A stretch of 64,000 nucleotides of DNA from JBGTLW01 sp964614575 (GCA_964614575.1 CAZTLX010000002.1:1-64000); one strand, 5' to 3'. Positions 32,961 through 42,312 are shown, numbered from the stretch's first letter. Program-made: numbers and translations. Notes: generated from the sequence alone by a model not told the origin.

Positions 32961-33539
32961 GTGATGCCTGCCTTGATTTTCCGTTTTTCCATTTTTTCGC
33001 TTTTCTGCTTGGCTTTAATCTCCTGCGCTACCCCCACCCGCAGCACGCGGATGACGGTGGACGATATCGAGGCGATGGGGGCGGCGATGGCGCAGAGCCT
33101 CGCGGCCTCTGATGCGTTGCGGGGGCGAGTTCCGGGGGCGCCGCGGTGGACCGTGTCGATTGATAAGGTGCTAAACCTCTCCAGTGACGTGATGACCGAA
33201 GCGGAGCAGTGGGCGATCATGGCCCGGCTGCGCGGCACGCTGCCGGTGGCGCTGATGGCCGAGCAATACAACCTGCACTTTGTGCTGCCCCCGGAGAAGC
33301 TGGCGTTGCTGCGGGACGACCCCGATGCGCCGGAACTGGCGGAGGGCCTGGCGGCGGCGCGGCCGGGGGTGACCCACAGCCTCGCGGCCACGTTCCGCTC
33401 GGTCACCCGCGCGACCGGCGACATGCGCAGCGAGCTGTATTACTGCGAGTTTGAGCTGTTCGAGCTCAACGCAGGCGTGCCGGTGTGGGCCGACCGCTTC
33501 GAATACAAGCGCGCGGCCCGCGGAAAGATCTGGGACTGA
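32961..33539 (+). CDS. Second LpoB-like lipoprotein
   Basis: A 192-residue lipoprotein with signal RFSIFSLFCLALISC and lipobox. The body (MTVDDIEAMGAAMAQSLAASDAL...WTVSIDKVLNLSSDVMTEAEQWAIMARLRGTLP...VTHSLAATFRSVTRA...ELYYCEFELFELNAGVPVWADRFEYKRAARGKIWD) shares the order of the LpoB fold with the gene before it, but is diverged, with a conspicuous insertion of Pro/Asp-rich sequence. It ends one base before the TTG start of the next gene. Confidence 0.78.
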   Translation: MMPALIFRFSIFSLFCLALISCATPTRSTRMTVDDIEAMGAAMAQSLAASDALRGRVPGAPRWTVSIDKVLNLSSDVMTEAEQWAIMARLRGTLPVALMAEQYNLHFVLPPEKLALLRDDPDAPELAEGLAAARPGVTHSLAATFRSVTRATGDMRSELYYCEFELFELNAGVPVWADRFEYKRAARGKIWD

Positions 33540-33540
33540 T

Positions 33541-35235
33541 TTGAGATTTTCGATTTTCGATTTTCGATTTTCGATTCAGGCGACGCTGATCGCGGCGATC
33601 TGCCTGCTGGTCGGCGGCTGCGCGAGCAGGCCGGTGGCGATGCCGTTCAACCAGGTTGCGGCGGGGGAGTACGGCCGGGCGCGCGTGGCCGTGGGCGAGT
33701 CGATGACCGAGAAACGCAACGACCGCCGCTACCTGCTCGACCGGATGCGCACCGGCGTGCTCACACTGGCGGACGGCTATACCGATTCGGCGCTGCACGT
33801 GTTGGCTGAGGCGTATGAGGTGCTGCGCACCCAGGGCATCAACCGCGACAGGACGGTCGAGTCGGTTGTCCTCAACGAAGACCTCAAACTGTGGAAGGGC
33901 GAGCCCTTCGAGCAGGCGTTGGCGCTGACGTACTACGCGCTGGCCCAGGCGCAGGCCGGGTCCTGGGACAACGCGCGTGCCGCGGCCGGCAACGCGCTGT
34001 TCTACCTCCGCGACTTCGGCAGCGATCCTCAGGGGCAGCGCCTCGACACCTACGCCATCGCCGAGCGCTCACTGGCTTACGAACGCGCGATCGATGCGGG
34101 CATGTCGCCCGAGGAAGCCAGGCAGGCCGGGGGCATCGACCTCGACCACGGCTACGTCGTCACGCCTTCCAACTACACGCTCGGCTACCTGCTCAATGCC
34201 CTGGCCAATCAGCAACTCGACCGCGAGGAGGAGGCTTCCGACAACTACCGCCGCGTCGTGCAACTTAACCGCGACCTCGAGCCGGTGACCGATGCGCTGC
34301 GCAGCGGGCGCTTCAATACCGTCCTGGTCGTGAGCCACGGCTTCGGCCCGCGCAAGGAGGGCTACGGCCCGGACCGAGCGCTCGCCCGCTTCGCCCCGCG
34401 TTCGCCGTCCGACCCCCGGAAGTTGATCGTGCAACTCAACGGCGAGCCGGCGGCGAATGTCCCGGTGGTCACCGATGTGAACCACCTGGCCGCGGATCAC
34501 ATGTGGAACAATCTCGAAGACATCCGTCACGGCAAGTCGGTGCTGGGCAACCTCGCGCTCTACGGCGGGACCTTCGCGCTGCTCTACGGGCTCGATCAGG
34601 GCAACGACTCGGCGGCGCTCGCGGGCTTGGGCGCGATGGCGGCCGGGGCGTTCCTCAAGGCGGGGGCCCACGCCGACACGCGCCACTGCGACGCGTTCCC
34701 CCAGCGGTACTACGTCGTGCCGGTGCAGGTCGATTCCCCGGACGATCGGGTGTTGCTGCAGGTGGAGGGGCATGCGGGCAGTCGGCTGGTGGTGACGGGC
34801 CTGCCGGTGCCGCGCGACGGGCCGATGCAGCTGCGTTACCTGAGGCTGCCGGGGGCGCTGCCCGCGGGGGCCCCCCGGCCCTGGGGGGTGAGCGGCGACA
34901 TCGTGGTGGGCAACCCGCACACCGGGACCGTGGATGACGACCCGCTGCCGTACATCCTCGGCGGCACCGATGCGCAACTACCGACCGAGCGCTCACTTGA
35001 TGCGTATCAGGCCGCGGGCAACCTGCTGGGCTGGACGCTGTCGGACCTGCGCGAGGAATACCGTAAGCGGGCGATCGCGCTGTCGCGCGAGGAGCAGGGC
35101 GGTTACGCGGGGCTGCACGTGCTCGAAGGCGGGCGGTCGATGGTCGCGCCCGATCCGGGGACGGTCGGCTTCATGCGCCTCTTCGCGCTGCCGCCGCCGT
35201 CACATGATCACGGGGCCCTTCGTGCCACCCGCTAA
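33541..35235 (+). CDS. COG3014-like lipoprotein with TPR-type helices
   Basis: A 564-residue lipoprotein. I choose TTG at 33541 because it gives a good signal peptide, RFSIFDFRFSIQATLIAAICLLVGGC, and lies one base after the previous stop; frames further upstream overlap the previous gene. The mature part follows the COG3014 pattern: RRYLLDRMRTGVLTLADGYTDSALHVLAEAYEVL, VVLNEDLKLWKGEPFEQALALTYYALAQAQAGSWDNARAAAGNALFYLRDF, then a long beta-rich C-terminal half with VVSHGFGPRKEGYGP. COG3014 genes often lie beside lpoB and ycfL. The heptanucleotide array encodes part of the signal peptide. Confidence 0.8.
   Translation: MRFSIFDFRFSIQATLIAAICLLVGGCASRPVAMPFNQVAAGEYGRARVAVGESMTEKRNDRRYLLDRMRTGVLTLADGYTDSALHVLAEAYEVLRTQGINRDRTVESVVLNEDLKLWKGEPFEQALALTYYALAQAQAGSWDNARAAAGNALFYLRDFGSDPQGQRLDTYAIAERSLAYERAIDAGMSPEEARQAGGIDLDHGYVVTPSNYTLGYLLNALANQQLDREEEASDNYRRVVQLNRDLEPVTDALRSGRFNTVLVVSHGFGPRKEGYGPDRALARFAPRSPSDPRKLIVQLNGEPAANVPVVTDVNHLAADHMWNNLEDIRHGKSVLGNLALYGGTFALLYGLDQGNDSAALAGLGAMAAGAFLKAGAHADTRHCDAFPQRYYVVPVQVDSPDDRVLLQVEGHAGSRLVVTGLPVPRDGPMQLRYLRLPGALPAGAPRPWGVSGDIVVGNPHTGTVDDDPLPYILGGTDAQLPTERSLDAYQAAGNLLGWTLSDLREEYRKRAIALSREEQGGYAGLHVLEGGRSMVAPDPGTVGFMRLFALPPPSHDHGALRATR
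33545..33577 (+). repeat. Heptanucleotide tandem repeat (GATTTTC)n within a signal-peptide coding region
   Basis: Four exact copies of GATTTTC (33545-33572) followed by a partial copy. Because 7 is not a multiple of 3, the repeat encodes a non-repeating hydrophobic/basic stretch (FSIFDFRFSI) at the N-terminus of the COG3014-like lipoprotein. Gain or loss of one unit would shift the frame from the TTG start. Confidence 0.9.
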
Positions 35236-35294
35236 ACAGGGATGAGATTCTGCATAACGGTTCGGCTACCATACGACATCGAAAGGAGATTCAC

Positions 35295-35723
35295 ATGCCT
35301 GTCCATACCCTACCCACGCGTCTGATGATGATCGCTCTCGCCGCCTTCGCCCTCGCGCTGAGCGGGTGCGTGACCGACTACCAGCCCGGCGGGGCCACGC
35401 TCGAAGACGGCGCGAACTACCCGCAGGTGGTGATCATCGGCAACCTCGGCGGCGGCGTGCGCAAGCACCAGCCGCAGGTCACGCCCAGCGAGGACGGCTC
35501 GCCTATGGCGGTGACGGTGCCGCTGCGGCTGATGGCCGACAAGAGCCGCGAGGTGCAGTACCGCTTCATGTTCTTCGATGCCGTGGGGCGTCCGCTGGGC
35601 CCGGAGATGGACTGGCGCTGGCAGGTGATGCCGGCCCGCGCGTTGATCTACCTGCAAGGCACGGCGCTGGACGAGCGCGCGGTCGATTGGCGGCTGGAGG
35701 TTCGGCCGTACAAGGAGTCGTGA
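35295..35723 (+). CDS. YcfL-like DUF1425 lipoprotein
   Basis: A 142-residue lipoprotein: signal MIALAAFALALSGC with lipobox, then a single beta-sandwich-like domain (VTVPLRLMADKSREVQYRFMFFDAVGRPLGPEMDWRWQVMPARALIYLQGTALDERAVDWRLEVRPYKE) matching the DUF1425/YcfL pattern of a strand pair with an aromatic turn followed by a 'W' strand. In enteric bacteria ycfL is the immediate neighbour of lpoB. An AAAGGAG site precedes the ATG. It closes the lpoB-lpoB-COG3014-ycfL set. Confidence 0.85.
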   Translation: MPVHTLPTRLMMIALAAFALALSGCVTDYQPGGATLEDGANYPQVVIIGNLGGGVRKHQPQVTPSEDGSPMAVTVPLRLMADKSREVQYRFMFFDAVGRPLGPEMDWRWQVMPARALIYLQGTALDERAVDWRLEVRPYKES

Positions 35724-35768
35724 CGCCCGCGGCGCGTCGTCGTGGCGCGGATGCTTTATCATCCGCTT

Positions 35769-37148
35769 ATGCCACGCAAGCCGAACTTCATCATCATCCT
35801 CACCGACGATCAGGGCTACGGCGACCTGTCCTGCATGGGCGCGCCCGATCTCAAGACCCCGCACCTCGACGCGCTCGCCGCCTCCGGGGTGCGCTTCACC
35901 GACTGGTACGCCAACGCGCCGGTCTGCTCGCCCACCCGCGCGTCGCTGCTCACCGGCCGCTATCCGGGCAACGCAGGGGTGCGCTCCATCCTCCGGGCTC
36001 ACCGCACCGCCCCCGGCCTGCCGCCCGAGGCCACCACGATCGCCTCGGCCGTCAAACCGCTCGGCTATCGCACCGTGATGTTCGGAAAGTGGCACCTGGG
36101 CCTTGCGCCCGGTTGCCGGCCCAACGACCACGGCTTCGACACCTACTTCGGCCACCTCGGCGGGTGCATCGACTTCTTCAGCCACATCTTCATGTGGGAC
36201 AAGTCCATCGACCCGCTGCACGACCTCTGGGAAAACGATCGCGAGGTCTATCGCAACGGGCAATACATGACCGAAATGATCGGGCAGCGCAGCGTCGAGG
36301 CCATCCGGCAGTTTGCGCAGGACGATGAGCCGTTCCTGATGTACGTCTCGTTCAATGCACCGCATTATCCGATGCACGCGCCCGCGGAGTATGTGGATCG
36401 GTTCAAGGGCCTGCCGCCGGACCGGCGCATCATGGCGGCGATGCTCGCGGCAATCGATGACCAGGTCGGCGCGATCGTCGCCGAACTCGAGAAGCAAGGC
36501 CTGCGCGAAGACACGTTCATCAGCTTCCAGTCCGACAACGGCCCCAGCCGGGAAACCCGCAATTGGCTCGATGGCACGACCGATCTCTACTACGGCGGGA
36601 CGACCGGTGGATTCCGTGGCGAGAAATTCAGCCTCTTCGAAGGCGGCATCCGCGTCCCCGGCATCATCAGCTACCCCCGGAAGATCCCACGGAAGATCCC
36701 CCGGAAGATCCCACGGAAGATTGCTCCCGGCAACGTGTCGACACTTCCGGGGGCGAGCATGGACATCTTCCCGACGGTGCTGGCCGAAGCGGGGGGTGAT
36801 CTGAATGAGCACGAGGTTGATGGCGTCGATCTGATGCCCTGCCTCACGGGTGAAGCGCCCGCGCCGCAGCGCGACCTGTTCTTCGAGCAGGGCGGGCAGA
36901 CCGCGATCCGCCGCGGCGATTGGAAGCTCGTGCTCAGTGGGCAACTTAAAGAAGGCAAGCCGCCCGACAGCGAGGTGTGGCTGTCGAATCTCGCCGACGA
37001 CCCGGGTGAGACGCGGAACCGGCGTGAAGATAAGCCGACGCTCTGCGCTGAACTACAGGCCGCGGCCGAGCAGTGGCGGGCCGGCATCGAAGAACGATGG
37101 CAGAGGCAGTGGCAGCCGCACATCAACGGCACGACGAGCCCGGCGTAG
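35769..37148 (+). CDS. Sulfatase (formylglycine-type, family S1)
   Basis: A 459-residue arylsulfatase-like enzyme. Metal-binding DD at residues 13-14 in ILTDDQGYGDL, the formylglycine motif C53-S-P-T-R57 in PVCSPTRASLLTGRYP, GKWHLG, and a second metal motif FQSDNGPSRETRN. The start at 35769 (MPRKPNFIIIL) fits the family. There is no signal peptide. Residues about 303-318 are PRKIPRKIPRKIPRKI, encoded by a tandem DNA repeat, inserted before the conserved loop that leads to the C-terminal domain. It likely desulfates a sulfated polysaccharide, which fits the glycan loci next to it; substrate inferred only. Confidence 0.9.
   Translation: MPRKPNFIIILTDDQGYGDLSCMGAPDLKTPHLDALAASGVRFTDWYANAPVCSPTRASLLTGRYPGNAGVRSILRAHRTAPGLPPEATTIASAVKPLGYRTVMFGKWHLGLAPGCRPNDHGFDTYFGHLGGCIDFFSHIFMWDKSIDPLHDLWENDREVYRNGQYMTEMIGQRSVEAIRQFAQDDEPFLMYVSFNAPHYPMHAPAEYVDRFKGLPPDRRIMAAMLAAIDDQVGAIVAELEKQGLREDTFISFQSDNGPSRETRNWLDGTTDLYYGGTTGGFRGEKFSLFEGGIRVPGIISYPRKIPRKIPRKIPRKIAPGNVSTLPGASMDIFPTVLAEAGGDLNEHEVDGVDLMPCLTGEAPAPQRDLFFEQGGQTAIRRGDWKLVLSGQLKEGKPPDSEVWLSNLADDPGETRNRREDKPTLCAELQAAAEQWRAGIEERWQRQWQPHINGTTSPA
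36676..36722 (+). repeat. In-frame 12-bp tandem repeat in the sulfatase gene
   Basis: Four copies of a 12-bp unit (CGGAAGATCCCM type, M = A or C) encode PRKI repeated four times. The multiple of 3 keeps the frame, so copy number could change without breaking the enzyme. The unit resembles the CCCGGAAGGTC repeat in the inserted loop of tsaE. Confidence 0.85.
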
Positions 37149-37156
37149 CGGCGTCG

Positions 37157-39655
37157 TTATTCGGGCACGAGCACGGCGCTGCCATACGGCTCCAATACGA
37201 TCGTGATCTTCCCCTCACGCGGCGTTATGGCTTGAGCGTCGGCAACTGGCCTGAGCTGCGGGCGCGCGTCGGGTTCTTCGCCGGGCGCTTGGAGTGTGGC
37301 GGCTTTTGGATCAAGCAGGTTTCGCCACCGATCTTCAACGCCATCGATCGTGAAGACGACCCGCTGCGGCCGTGGCGAGCGGTTAAGGGCGATGTACACA
37401 TGCCCATCTTCAAGAAATCGGTCATAGACGATCACGCCGGCCTCGTCATCGGTGTGGACCACTCGGAAGAATCCGCGGCGGAGCGGTTCGAGTTGATGCC
37501 GCAACGCGATCAGCCGCTGATGATGCGCGAAGACATCTTTATGGAACGTGAATCCGGGCATATCGTACGGCTCAAGGTCGCGCCAGAGCATGGGCATGCG
37601 GTTGGACGGGTCGTCGGGCGACCACATGCCCGCCTCGTTGCCGTAGTAGATCAGCGGCGCCCCCGGGAAGGTCATCTGGCAGGTCACCGCCTGCTTGAAG
37701 CGTTGCCACTCGGTGGCGTTCGGCTTGCGGGGATTGTAGTCGGGGCCGGTGTCCTGGAGACGGTTTTGTCCGTCGTAGGGCAGGTCGGGGTTGACGATGC
37801 GTGAGGCGAAGCGGTCGGTGTCGTGGCTGTCGAGCAGGTTCTGCTGCACGAGCGCGACCTGCAGCGGGTAGGCGTAGGCCACCTCGGTCAGCCGCTGCGC
37901 GAACTCACTCGGGGTAATCGCGGTTTCCTGATCGGCGAAGAACGCCTCGGCCGCGTAGGCGAAGGGGTAATTCATCGTCGCGTCGAACTGATCGCCGCCG
38001 AGCCAGGGCTGGGCGAAAGACCAGATCTCCCCGGTGATATACGCTTCCGGCTTGATCGATTTCACGTGCTTGCGCCAGTCGATCCAGAACGGGTGGGGGA
38101 TGTCGCCCGGCACATCCAACCGAAACCCATCGACGCCTTTGCGAGGGTTTGCTTCCGGGGCGAGCCAGCGAGTGGTGATGTCGAAGATGTGTTGGCGCGG
38201 GCCGGGCGCGAGGCCGAGCTTCGGGTCTTTACGGAACGTCGGCAGGTGGCCGTTGTCACCATCCCACGCGTGCCACTGGATGCCGCCGGGCTTGCCGTGG
38301 ACTTCGAGCAGGTCTTCGATCGTTGCGTCGTCGCCGAACCGATCCGCGGGCACTTCGCCCCAACTCGTGATCTCGAACCAGTCCGCGTAGCGGCTGTCGC
38401 GCCCGTGCCGCAGCACATCAAGGAAGAACGGGTGCGAACGGCCGACGTGGTTGAATACACCATCGACGATTACCTTGAACCCCTGGCGGTGCGCCTCTTC
38501 GATGAAGTCGAGGAACACCTGGTCCGACGCCGACCACCGCCACGTCGCCGGGTCTTCGGTTTCGCCTTCGATCGGCAGGTCACCCTTGACGCCGAAGTTG
38601 TCGTCGATGTGGCGGAAGTCGCTCGTGTCGTACTTGTGCATCGAGTCGGCTTCGAAGATCGGGTTGAAGTAGATCGCGTTGACGCCCAGCTCGCGCAGGT
38701 AAGGCAGCTTCTCGCGCACGCCCTGCAGGTCGCCGCCGAACCGCCGCTTCCACACGTTGCCCGCGCCGGTGTGGAAGTTCTCCTCGCCCGCGACCTCGCC
38801 GTGCTCGACGTGGGTCTTCCACCAGTCCACGGTCCATGGCAGGTGGTTTTCGTACCACGCCTCGCCGGGGTCGTTGCTCGGATCGCCGTTGCGGAACCGC
38901 TCGACGAACACCTGATACCACACCGCGTCTTTCGCCCAGTCCGGTGTGTCGAACGGCGTCACCACCCGCACCTCGCGCTCGTCGCTCACCACGCGGGCGC
39001 TTCCGTCGAGGTACTGCAATTGATAACGGACCTGCTCGCCGCGCACCGGCACCAGCGCGGCAAACTCGTCCCAGCCCAGATACATCCGCGTTCGGTGCAG
39101 GGGCGCTTCGTGCTTCGAGCCATCCGCCTCGGTGATCATCGCGGTGACCCGCTCGACGTCTGCCGCCTGGGTCTTGGCTTCGAGGATGATCATGCGGCCG
39201 GTCGCGACCACGCGCGCATCGGTCGCCGGGTTGTGCCTCAGCGCTTCACGCTTGATGTGATCTGCTTGCGGGGGTGGCAGCGTGCGGGCGTCAAAACCCA
39301 GGAGCACCGCGGAGTTTAGACCGCCGTGGCCGTCGGGCTCTTCGAGCTGAGCATCGGAGTGCGCCGGGTCGCGCAGCCAGCGTTCGCCGTCGATCACGAA
39401 CTTGTACTGATGCACGCCCTCGGGAAGATCAAGTGTCGCCCGCCACATACCTGCGTCGTCGCGCGTGAGCGGCGCCACGTCCTTCGACCAGCCATTAAAC
39501 GAGCCCGCTACATGCACGCTGCGCGGCTGATCGTCCCACATCCGGGTATCCAGCATGAACGTGTGTGGGGAAGCCGATGCCGAAGCACCCCGCAGCAGCA
39601 GGATCATCCAGAGCGACAACGCAAGGCAGAATTTCAGTCGGTTCATCAGCATCAT
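37157..39655 (-). CDS. GH13 alpha-glucanase (neopullulanase/alpha-amylase-like) with N-terminal CBM48-type domain
   Basis: An 832-residue secreted alpha-glucan hydrolase. Signal peptide (LKFCLALSLWMILLLRGASA), then a CBM48/E-set module (SVHVAGSFNGWSKDVAPLTRDDAGMWRATLDLPEGVHQYKFVIDG). The GH13 barrel has the four conserved regions: VIVDGVFNHVG (near 397), GFRLDVPG (nucleophile Asp, near 509), YITGEIW (acid/base Glu, near 540) and NLLDSHDTDRF (near 610). A C-terminal beta domain follows. Two start Met codons abut; ATG at 39655 overlaps the pullulanase stop by 4 bp, so they are translationally coupled. Third gene of the LacI-pullulanase-GH13 operon. Confidence 0.93.
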   Translation of the reverse strand: MMLMNRLKFCLALSLWMILLLRGASASASPHTFMLDTRMWDDQPRSVHVAGSFNGWSKDVAPLTRDDAGMWRATLDLPEGVHQYKFVIDGERWLRDPAHSDAQLEEPDGHGGLNSAVLLGFDARTLPPPQADHIKREALRHNPATDARVVATGRMIILEAKTQAADVERVTAMITEADGSKHEAPLHRTRMYLGWDEFAALVPVRGEQVRYQLQYLDGSARVVSDEREVRVVTPFDTPDWAKDAVWYQVFVERFRNGDPSNDPGEAWYENHLPWTVDWWKTHVEHGEVAGEENFHTGAGNVWKRRFGGDLQGVREKLPYLRELGVNAIYFNPIFEADSMHKYDTSDFRHIDDNFGVKGDLPIEGETEDPATWRWSASDQVFLDFIEEAHRQGFKVIVDGVFNHVGRSHPFFLDVLRHGRDSRYADWFEITSWGEVPADRFGDDATIEDLLEVHGKPGGIQWHAWDGDNGHLPTFRKDPKLGLAPGPRQHIFDITTRWLAPEANPRKGVDGFRLDVPGDIPHPFWIDWRKHVKSIKPEAYITGEIWSFAQPWLGGDQFDATMNYPFAYAAEAFFADQETAITPSEFAQRLTEVAYAYPLQVALVQQNLLDSHDTDRFASRIVNPDLPYDGQNRLQDTGPDYNPRKPNATEWQRFKQAVTCQMTFPGAPLIYYGNEAGMWSPDDPSNRMPMLWRDLEPYDMPGFTFHKDVFAHHQRLIALRHQLEPLRRGFFRVVHTDDEAGVIVYDRFLEDGHVYIALNRSPRPQRVVFTIDGVEDRWRNLLDPKAATLQAPGEEPDARPQLRPVADAQAITPREGKITIVLEPYGSAVLVPE

Positions 39656-42312
39656 TCCTGATACCCCACCCACATCGAATACGCCGGGAGGACAACCTCA
39701 CCCCGCGCCTCACCCAACGGCGCGACGCCGGCGCGCTGCGCATCGACGACCACCGTCCACGCGCCGCCCGGTAGCGCGGCGGTGCGCGGCTCGGGCTCGC
39801 CGTTGTACATCACCACGATCGTCCGCCAGTCATCTCCCGCTTCCGCCCCGTTGAGCGCGTAAGCCACGACGCCCGGCGGCGCATCGAGGAACTTGAGGCC
39901 GCTGCGGACCTGCGCCGCGTGGTTCATGCGGAACGCCGGGTGGGCGCGACGCAGCGCGATCAGGCCTTGCACATAGTCGAAGACGCTGCGGTACTCAGCC
40001 TTGCGGGGCCAGTCGTATCGATTCACTTCGTCGCCGGCGTTGTAGGAGTTGTGGTGACCGCCCTTGGTGCGGGCGAACTCCGAGCCGCCGTGCAAGAACG
40101 CGATGCCCTGGCTGGTGAGCACGATGCCCAGCGACAGCTTGTGCATCGCGCGTTTTGTCTGTTCATCGAGGCCCGGGTGGGTGTGTTCGATCTTGTCCCA
40201 GAGCGTGCGGTTGTCGTGGGCGGAGGCGTAGTTGACGGTTTCGATGGGGCTGTCGGTGAAGTCATCGATCGCGCCCATGACGCCGCGCTTGATCGCATCG
40301 AGGTCGCCGCCGGGCCCGGTCGCGAATCCGGTGGCCGTGCCGTCCAAGTCGCCGCGGATCGCGTTGCGCAGGTGGTCGTTGAATACGGCGACGGTGGTGC
40401 CGCGCTGATCGCCCTTGCCGAAGTAGGTCGGCCCGCCGCCGGTCCAAGGCTCGCCGTAGATCGTCAGGTCCGGCCGCAGCCGACGCAGCTCGCGCGCAAT
40501 CTCCCGCACGGTTTCGGGGTGATGCGTGCCGATCAGGTCGAAGCGGAAGCCATCGATTTTGTATTCGTCGGCCCAGTAGAGCAGCGAGTCGATGATGTAC
40601 CGCCGGACCATCGGCCGCTCGTCGGCGATCGAGTTGCCCACGCCCGCATCATTGCGCAGCCGGCCATCGTACGTCGTGCGGAAGTAGTGCCAGGGCACGG
40701 TCTGGTCGAACGGCGACCACGCGCCGCTGCTGCTGGTGTGGTTGTAGACCACGTCGAGGATCACGCGCAGGTCGTGCTCGTGCAGCGTCTGGATGGTCTG
40801 CTTCAGCTCGCGGATCGTGTTGGTCGGGTCGTCCGGGGTGGTGCTGTATTGCGACTCGGGCACGTTGAATAGCGCGGTCCAGTAGCCCCAGTTGTATTCG
40901 TCCGGCGAGCCGGTGGTGAAGTCGTGGATCGGCAGCAGGTGGACCGCGGTGACGCCGAGTTGCTTGAGGTGAGCAAGTGAAGTCGGCACACCGTTGTGCG
41001 GTTCGGGCGTGAGATGCGTCAGGCCGAGGTACTTGCCGCGGTGCTCGACGGGCACGTTCGGGTCGGCGACGGAGAAGTCGCGCACGTGAACCTCGGTGAT
41101 GATCTCATCGGTCGGCGGCGCGAGTCGTGGCGGCTGATGTTCGGCCCAGCCCTCGGGGTCGGTGCGGGACAGATCGACAACCATCGAGCGCACGCTGTCG
41201 GCCGTCGCCGCGAAGCCGTGGATGTCTGGAACGACCCGTTGCTGGCCGTAGGATGTGAAGCGGTACTGGTAGTACGTGCCGTGCAGATCGCCGGCGACCG
41301 CCACCTCCCACACGCCGCGGCCGATCGGGCTCAGTTCGATGACGCGCGCCGGTTCCTCCGCCGTCGCATCATCAAACAGCAGCAGCGCGACCGCGGACGC
41401 CACCGGCGACCACGTGCGGAACTCCGTGGCGGTCTCGTCATGGAACGCGCCGAATCGCACCTTGCGCGGCGGCTGATACGCATCTTCGATCAGCACATCC
41501 CGCGCGAACACCGTGGCGGGCGCGACGCCGGCCCCCGGAATGAGCAGTTCGATCGGCTCGGCGATCTGCGCGGGCGTGATCGGCCGGGCGAGCGTAAGGT
41601 TGAAGGCCCGCGCTGTCGTGGCGTTCTGAGGTTTGAACGGCTCGACTCGCCGCACCGCCACGCGTTCGCCCCCGACCGTCAGCTCGACGTTGCGATCCGA
41701 GATGCTTCCGGGAGAGATCGGCTGCGTGAGCGTGACGCGCACGAGGTCGGACGCGTCGATGAACGCCGCCTTGATGCGAACGCCGAAGTCGATCGCGCGG
41801 GGGTCGGTGTAAATCGTCGGGTCATCGCTCACCAGCCAGACCTCGGTGACGCCGTCGTCTTCCAGCAGGATGCTTCGATCGTGGTCCACATCCTTGGCCT
41901 CCCATTCGCCCTTACGGATGATGAAGTTGCCGCGTTCGGTGTCGCGGTCGAAGCGGATGACCGCGTGCCTCCCGAACCCGTCGCGGCCCGCCAACGCGTG
42001 GGCCGTCCCTTCCCCTTCCGGCGGCCAGGCCCAGGCGTTCCAGCCCTCGTATTGCCCGTCCGGCCGGTGGTAGTGGATCACCAGTAATGCCGCGTCTTCC
42101 TCGGCCTCGGGTGCCAGAGCATCGAACGAGCCGGGTGTCGGTGCCCCCGCGGCCGCGAGTGCCGCGGGCGGTGCGGTCGTGGACCGGGAGACGATCGGCG
42201 CGTCGGGTGTGGAGGCCGTCGATCCCTGCGGCCCGCAGGCGAAGACGGTCAGCGTGATCAGCGTCAGCGTGAGGCAGCGGGAGAGCCGCGAGCGGTCGAT
42301 CGCCGTGGGCAT
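39652..42312 (-). CDS. Type I pullulanase lipoprotein
   Basis: An 886-residue debranching enzyme that cleaves alpha-1,6 links of pullulan or starch. Lipoprotein signal RCLTLTLITLTVFAC, then a CBM41 starch-binding module (LLVIHYHRPDGQYEGWNAWAWP), further beta modules, a CBM48 (VRFGAFHDETATEFRTWSPVASAVALLLFDD), and a GH13_14-type barrel: YNWGYWTALFNVPE (type I pullulanase signature, near 472), VILDVVYNHT, GFRFDLIG (near 587), IYGEPWTGG (near 620) and YASAHDN (near 697). Probably on the cell surface or outer membrane. Sits between LacI and the second GH13 enzyme. Confidence 0.95.
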   Translation of the reverse strand: MPTAIDRSRLSRCLTLTLITLTVFACGPQGSTASTPDAPIVSRSTTAPPAALAAAGAPTPGSFDALAPEAEEDAALLVIHYHRPDGQYEGWNAWAWPPEGEGTAHALAGRDGFGRHAVIRFDRDTERGNFIIRKGEWEAKDVDHDRSILLEDDGVTEVWLVSDDPTIYTDPRAIDFGVRIKAAFIDASDLVRVTLTQPISPGSISDRNVELTVGGERVAVRRVEPFKPQNATTARAFNLTLARPITPAQIAEPIELLIPGAGVAPATVFARDVLIEDAYQPPRKVRFGAFHDETATEFRTWSPVASAVALLLFDDATAEEPARVIELSPIGRGVWEVAVAGDLHGTYYQYRFTSYGQQRVVPDIHGFAATADSVRSMVVDLSRTDPEGWAEHQPPRLAPPTDEIITEVHVRDFSVADPNVPVEHRGKYLGLTHLTPEPHNGVPTSLAHLKQLGVTAVHLLPIHDFTTGSPDEYNWGYWTALFNVPESQYSTTPDDPTNTIRELKQTIQTLHEHDLRVILDVVYNHTSSSGAWSPFDQTVPWHYFRTTYDGRLRNDAGVGNSIADERPMVRRYIIDSLLYWADEYKIDGFRFDLIGTHHPETVREIARELRRLRPDLTIYGEPWTGGGPTYFGKGDQRGTTVAVFNDHLRNAIRGDLDGTATGFATGPGGDLDAIKRGVMGAIDDFTDSPIETVNYASAHDNRTLWDKIEHTHPGLDEQTKRAMHKLSLGIVLTSQGIAFLHGGSEFARTKGGHHNSYNAGDEVNRYDWPRKAEYRSVFDYVQGLIALRRAHPAFRMNHAAQVRSGLKFLDAPPGVVAYALNGAEAGDDWRTIVVMYNGEPEPRTAALPGGAWTVVVDAQRAGVAPLGEARGEVVLPAYSMWVGYQE

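Noticed and set aside
16523..33577. CRISPR array
   Set aside because: The tandem arrays have 7-bp units without spacers and no cas genes are present anywhere in the window.
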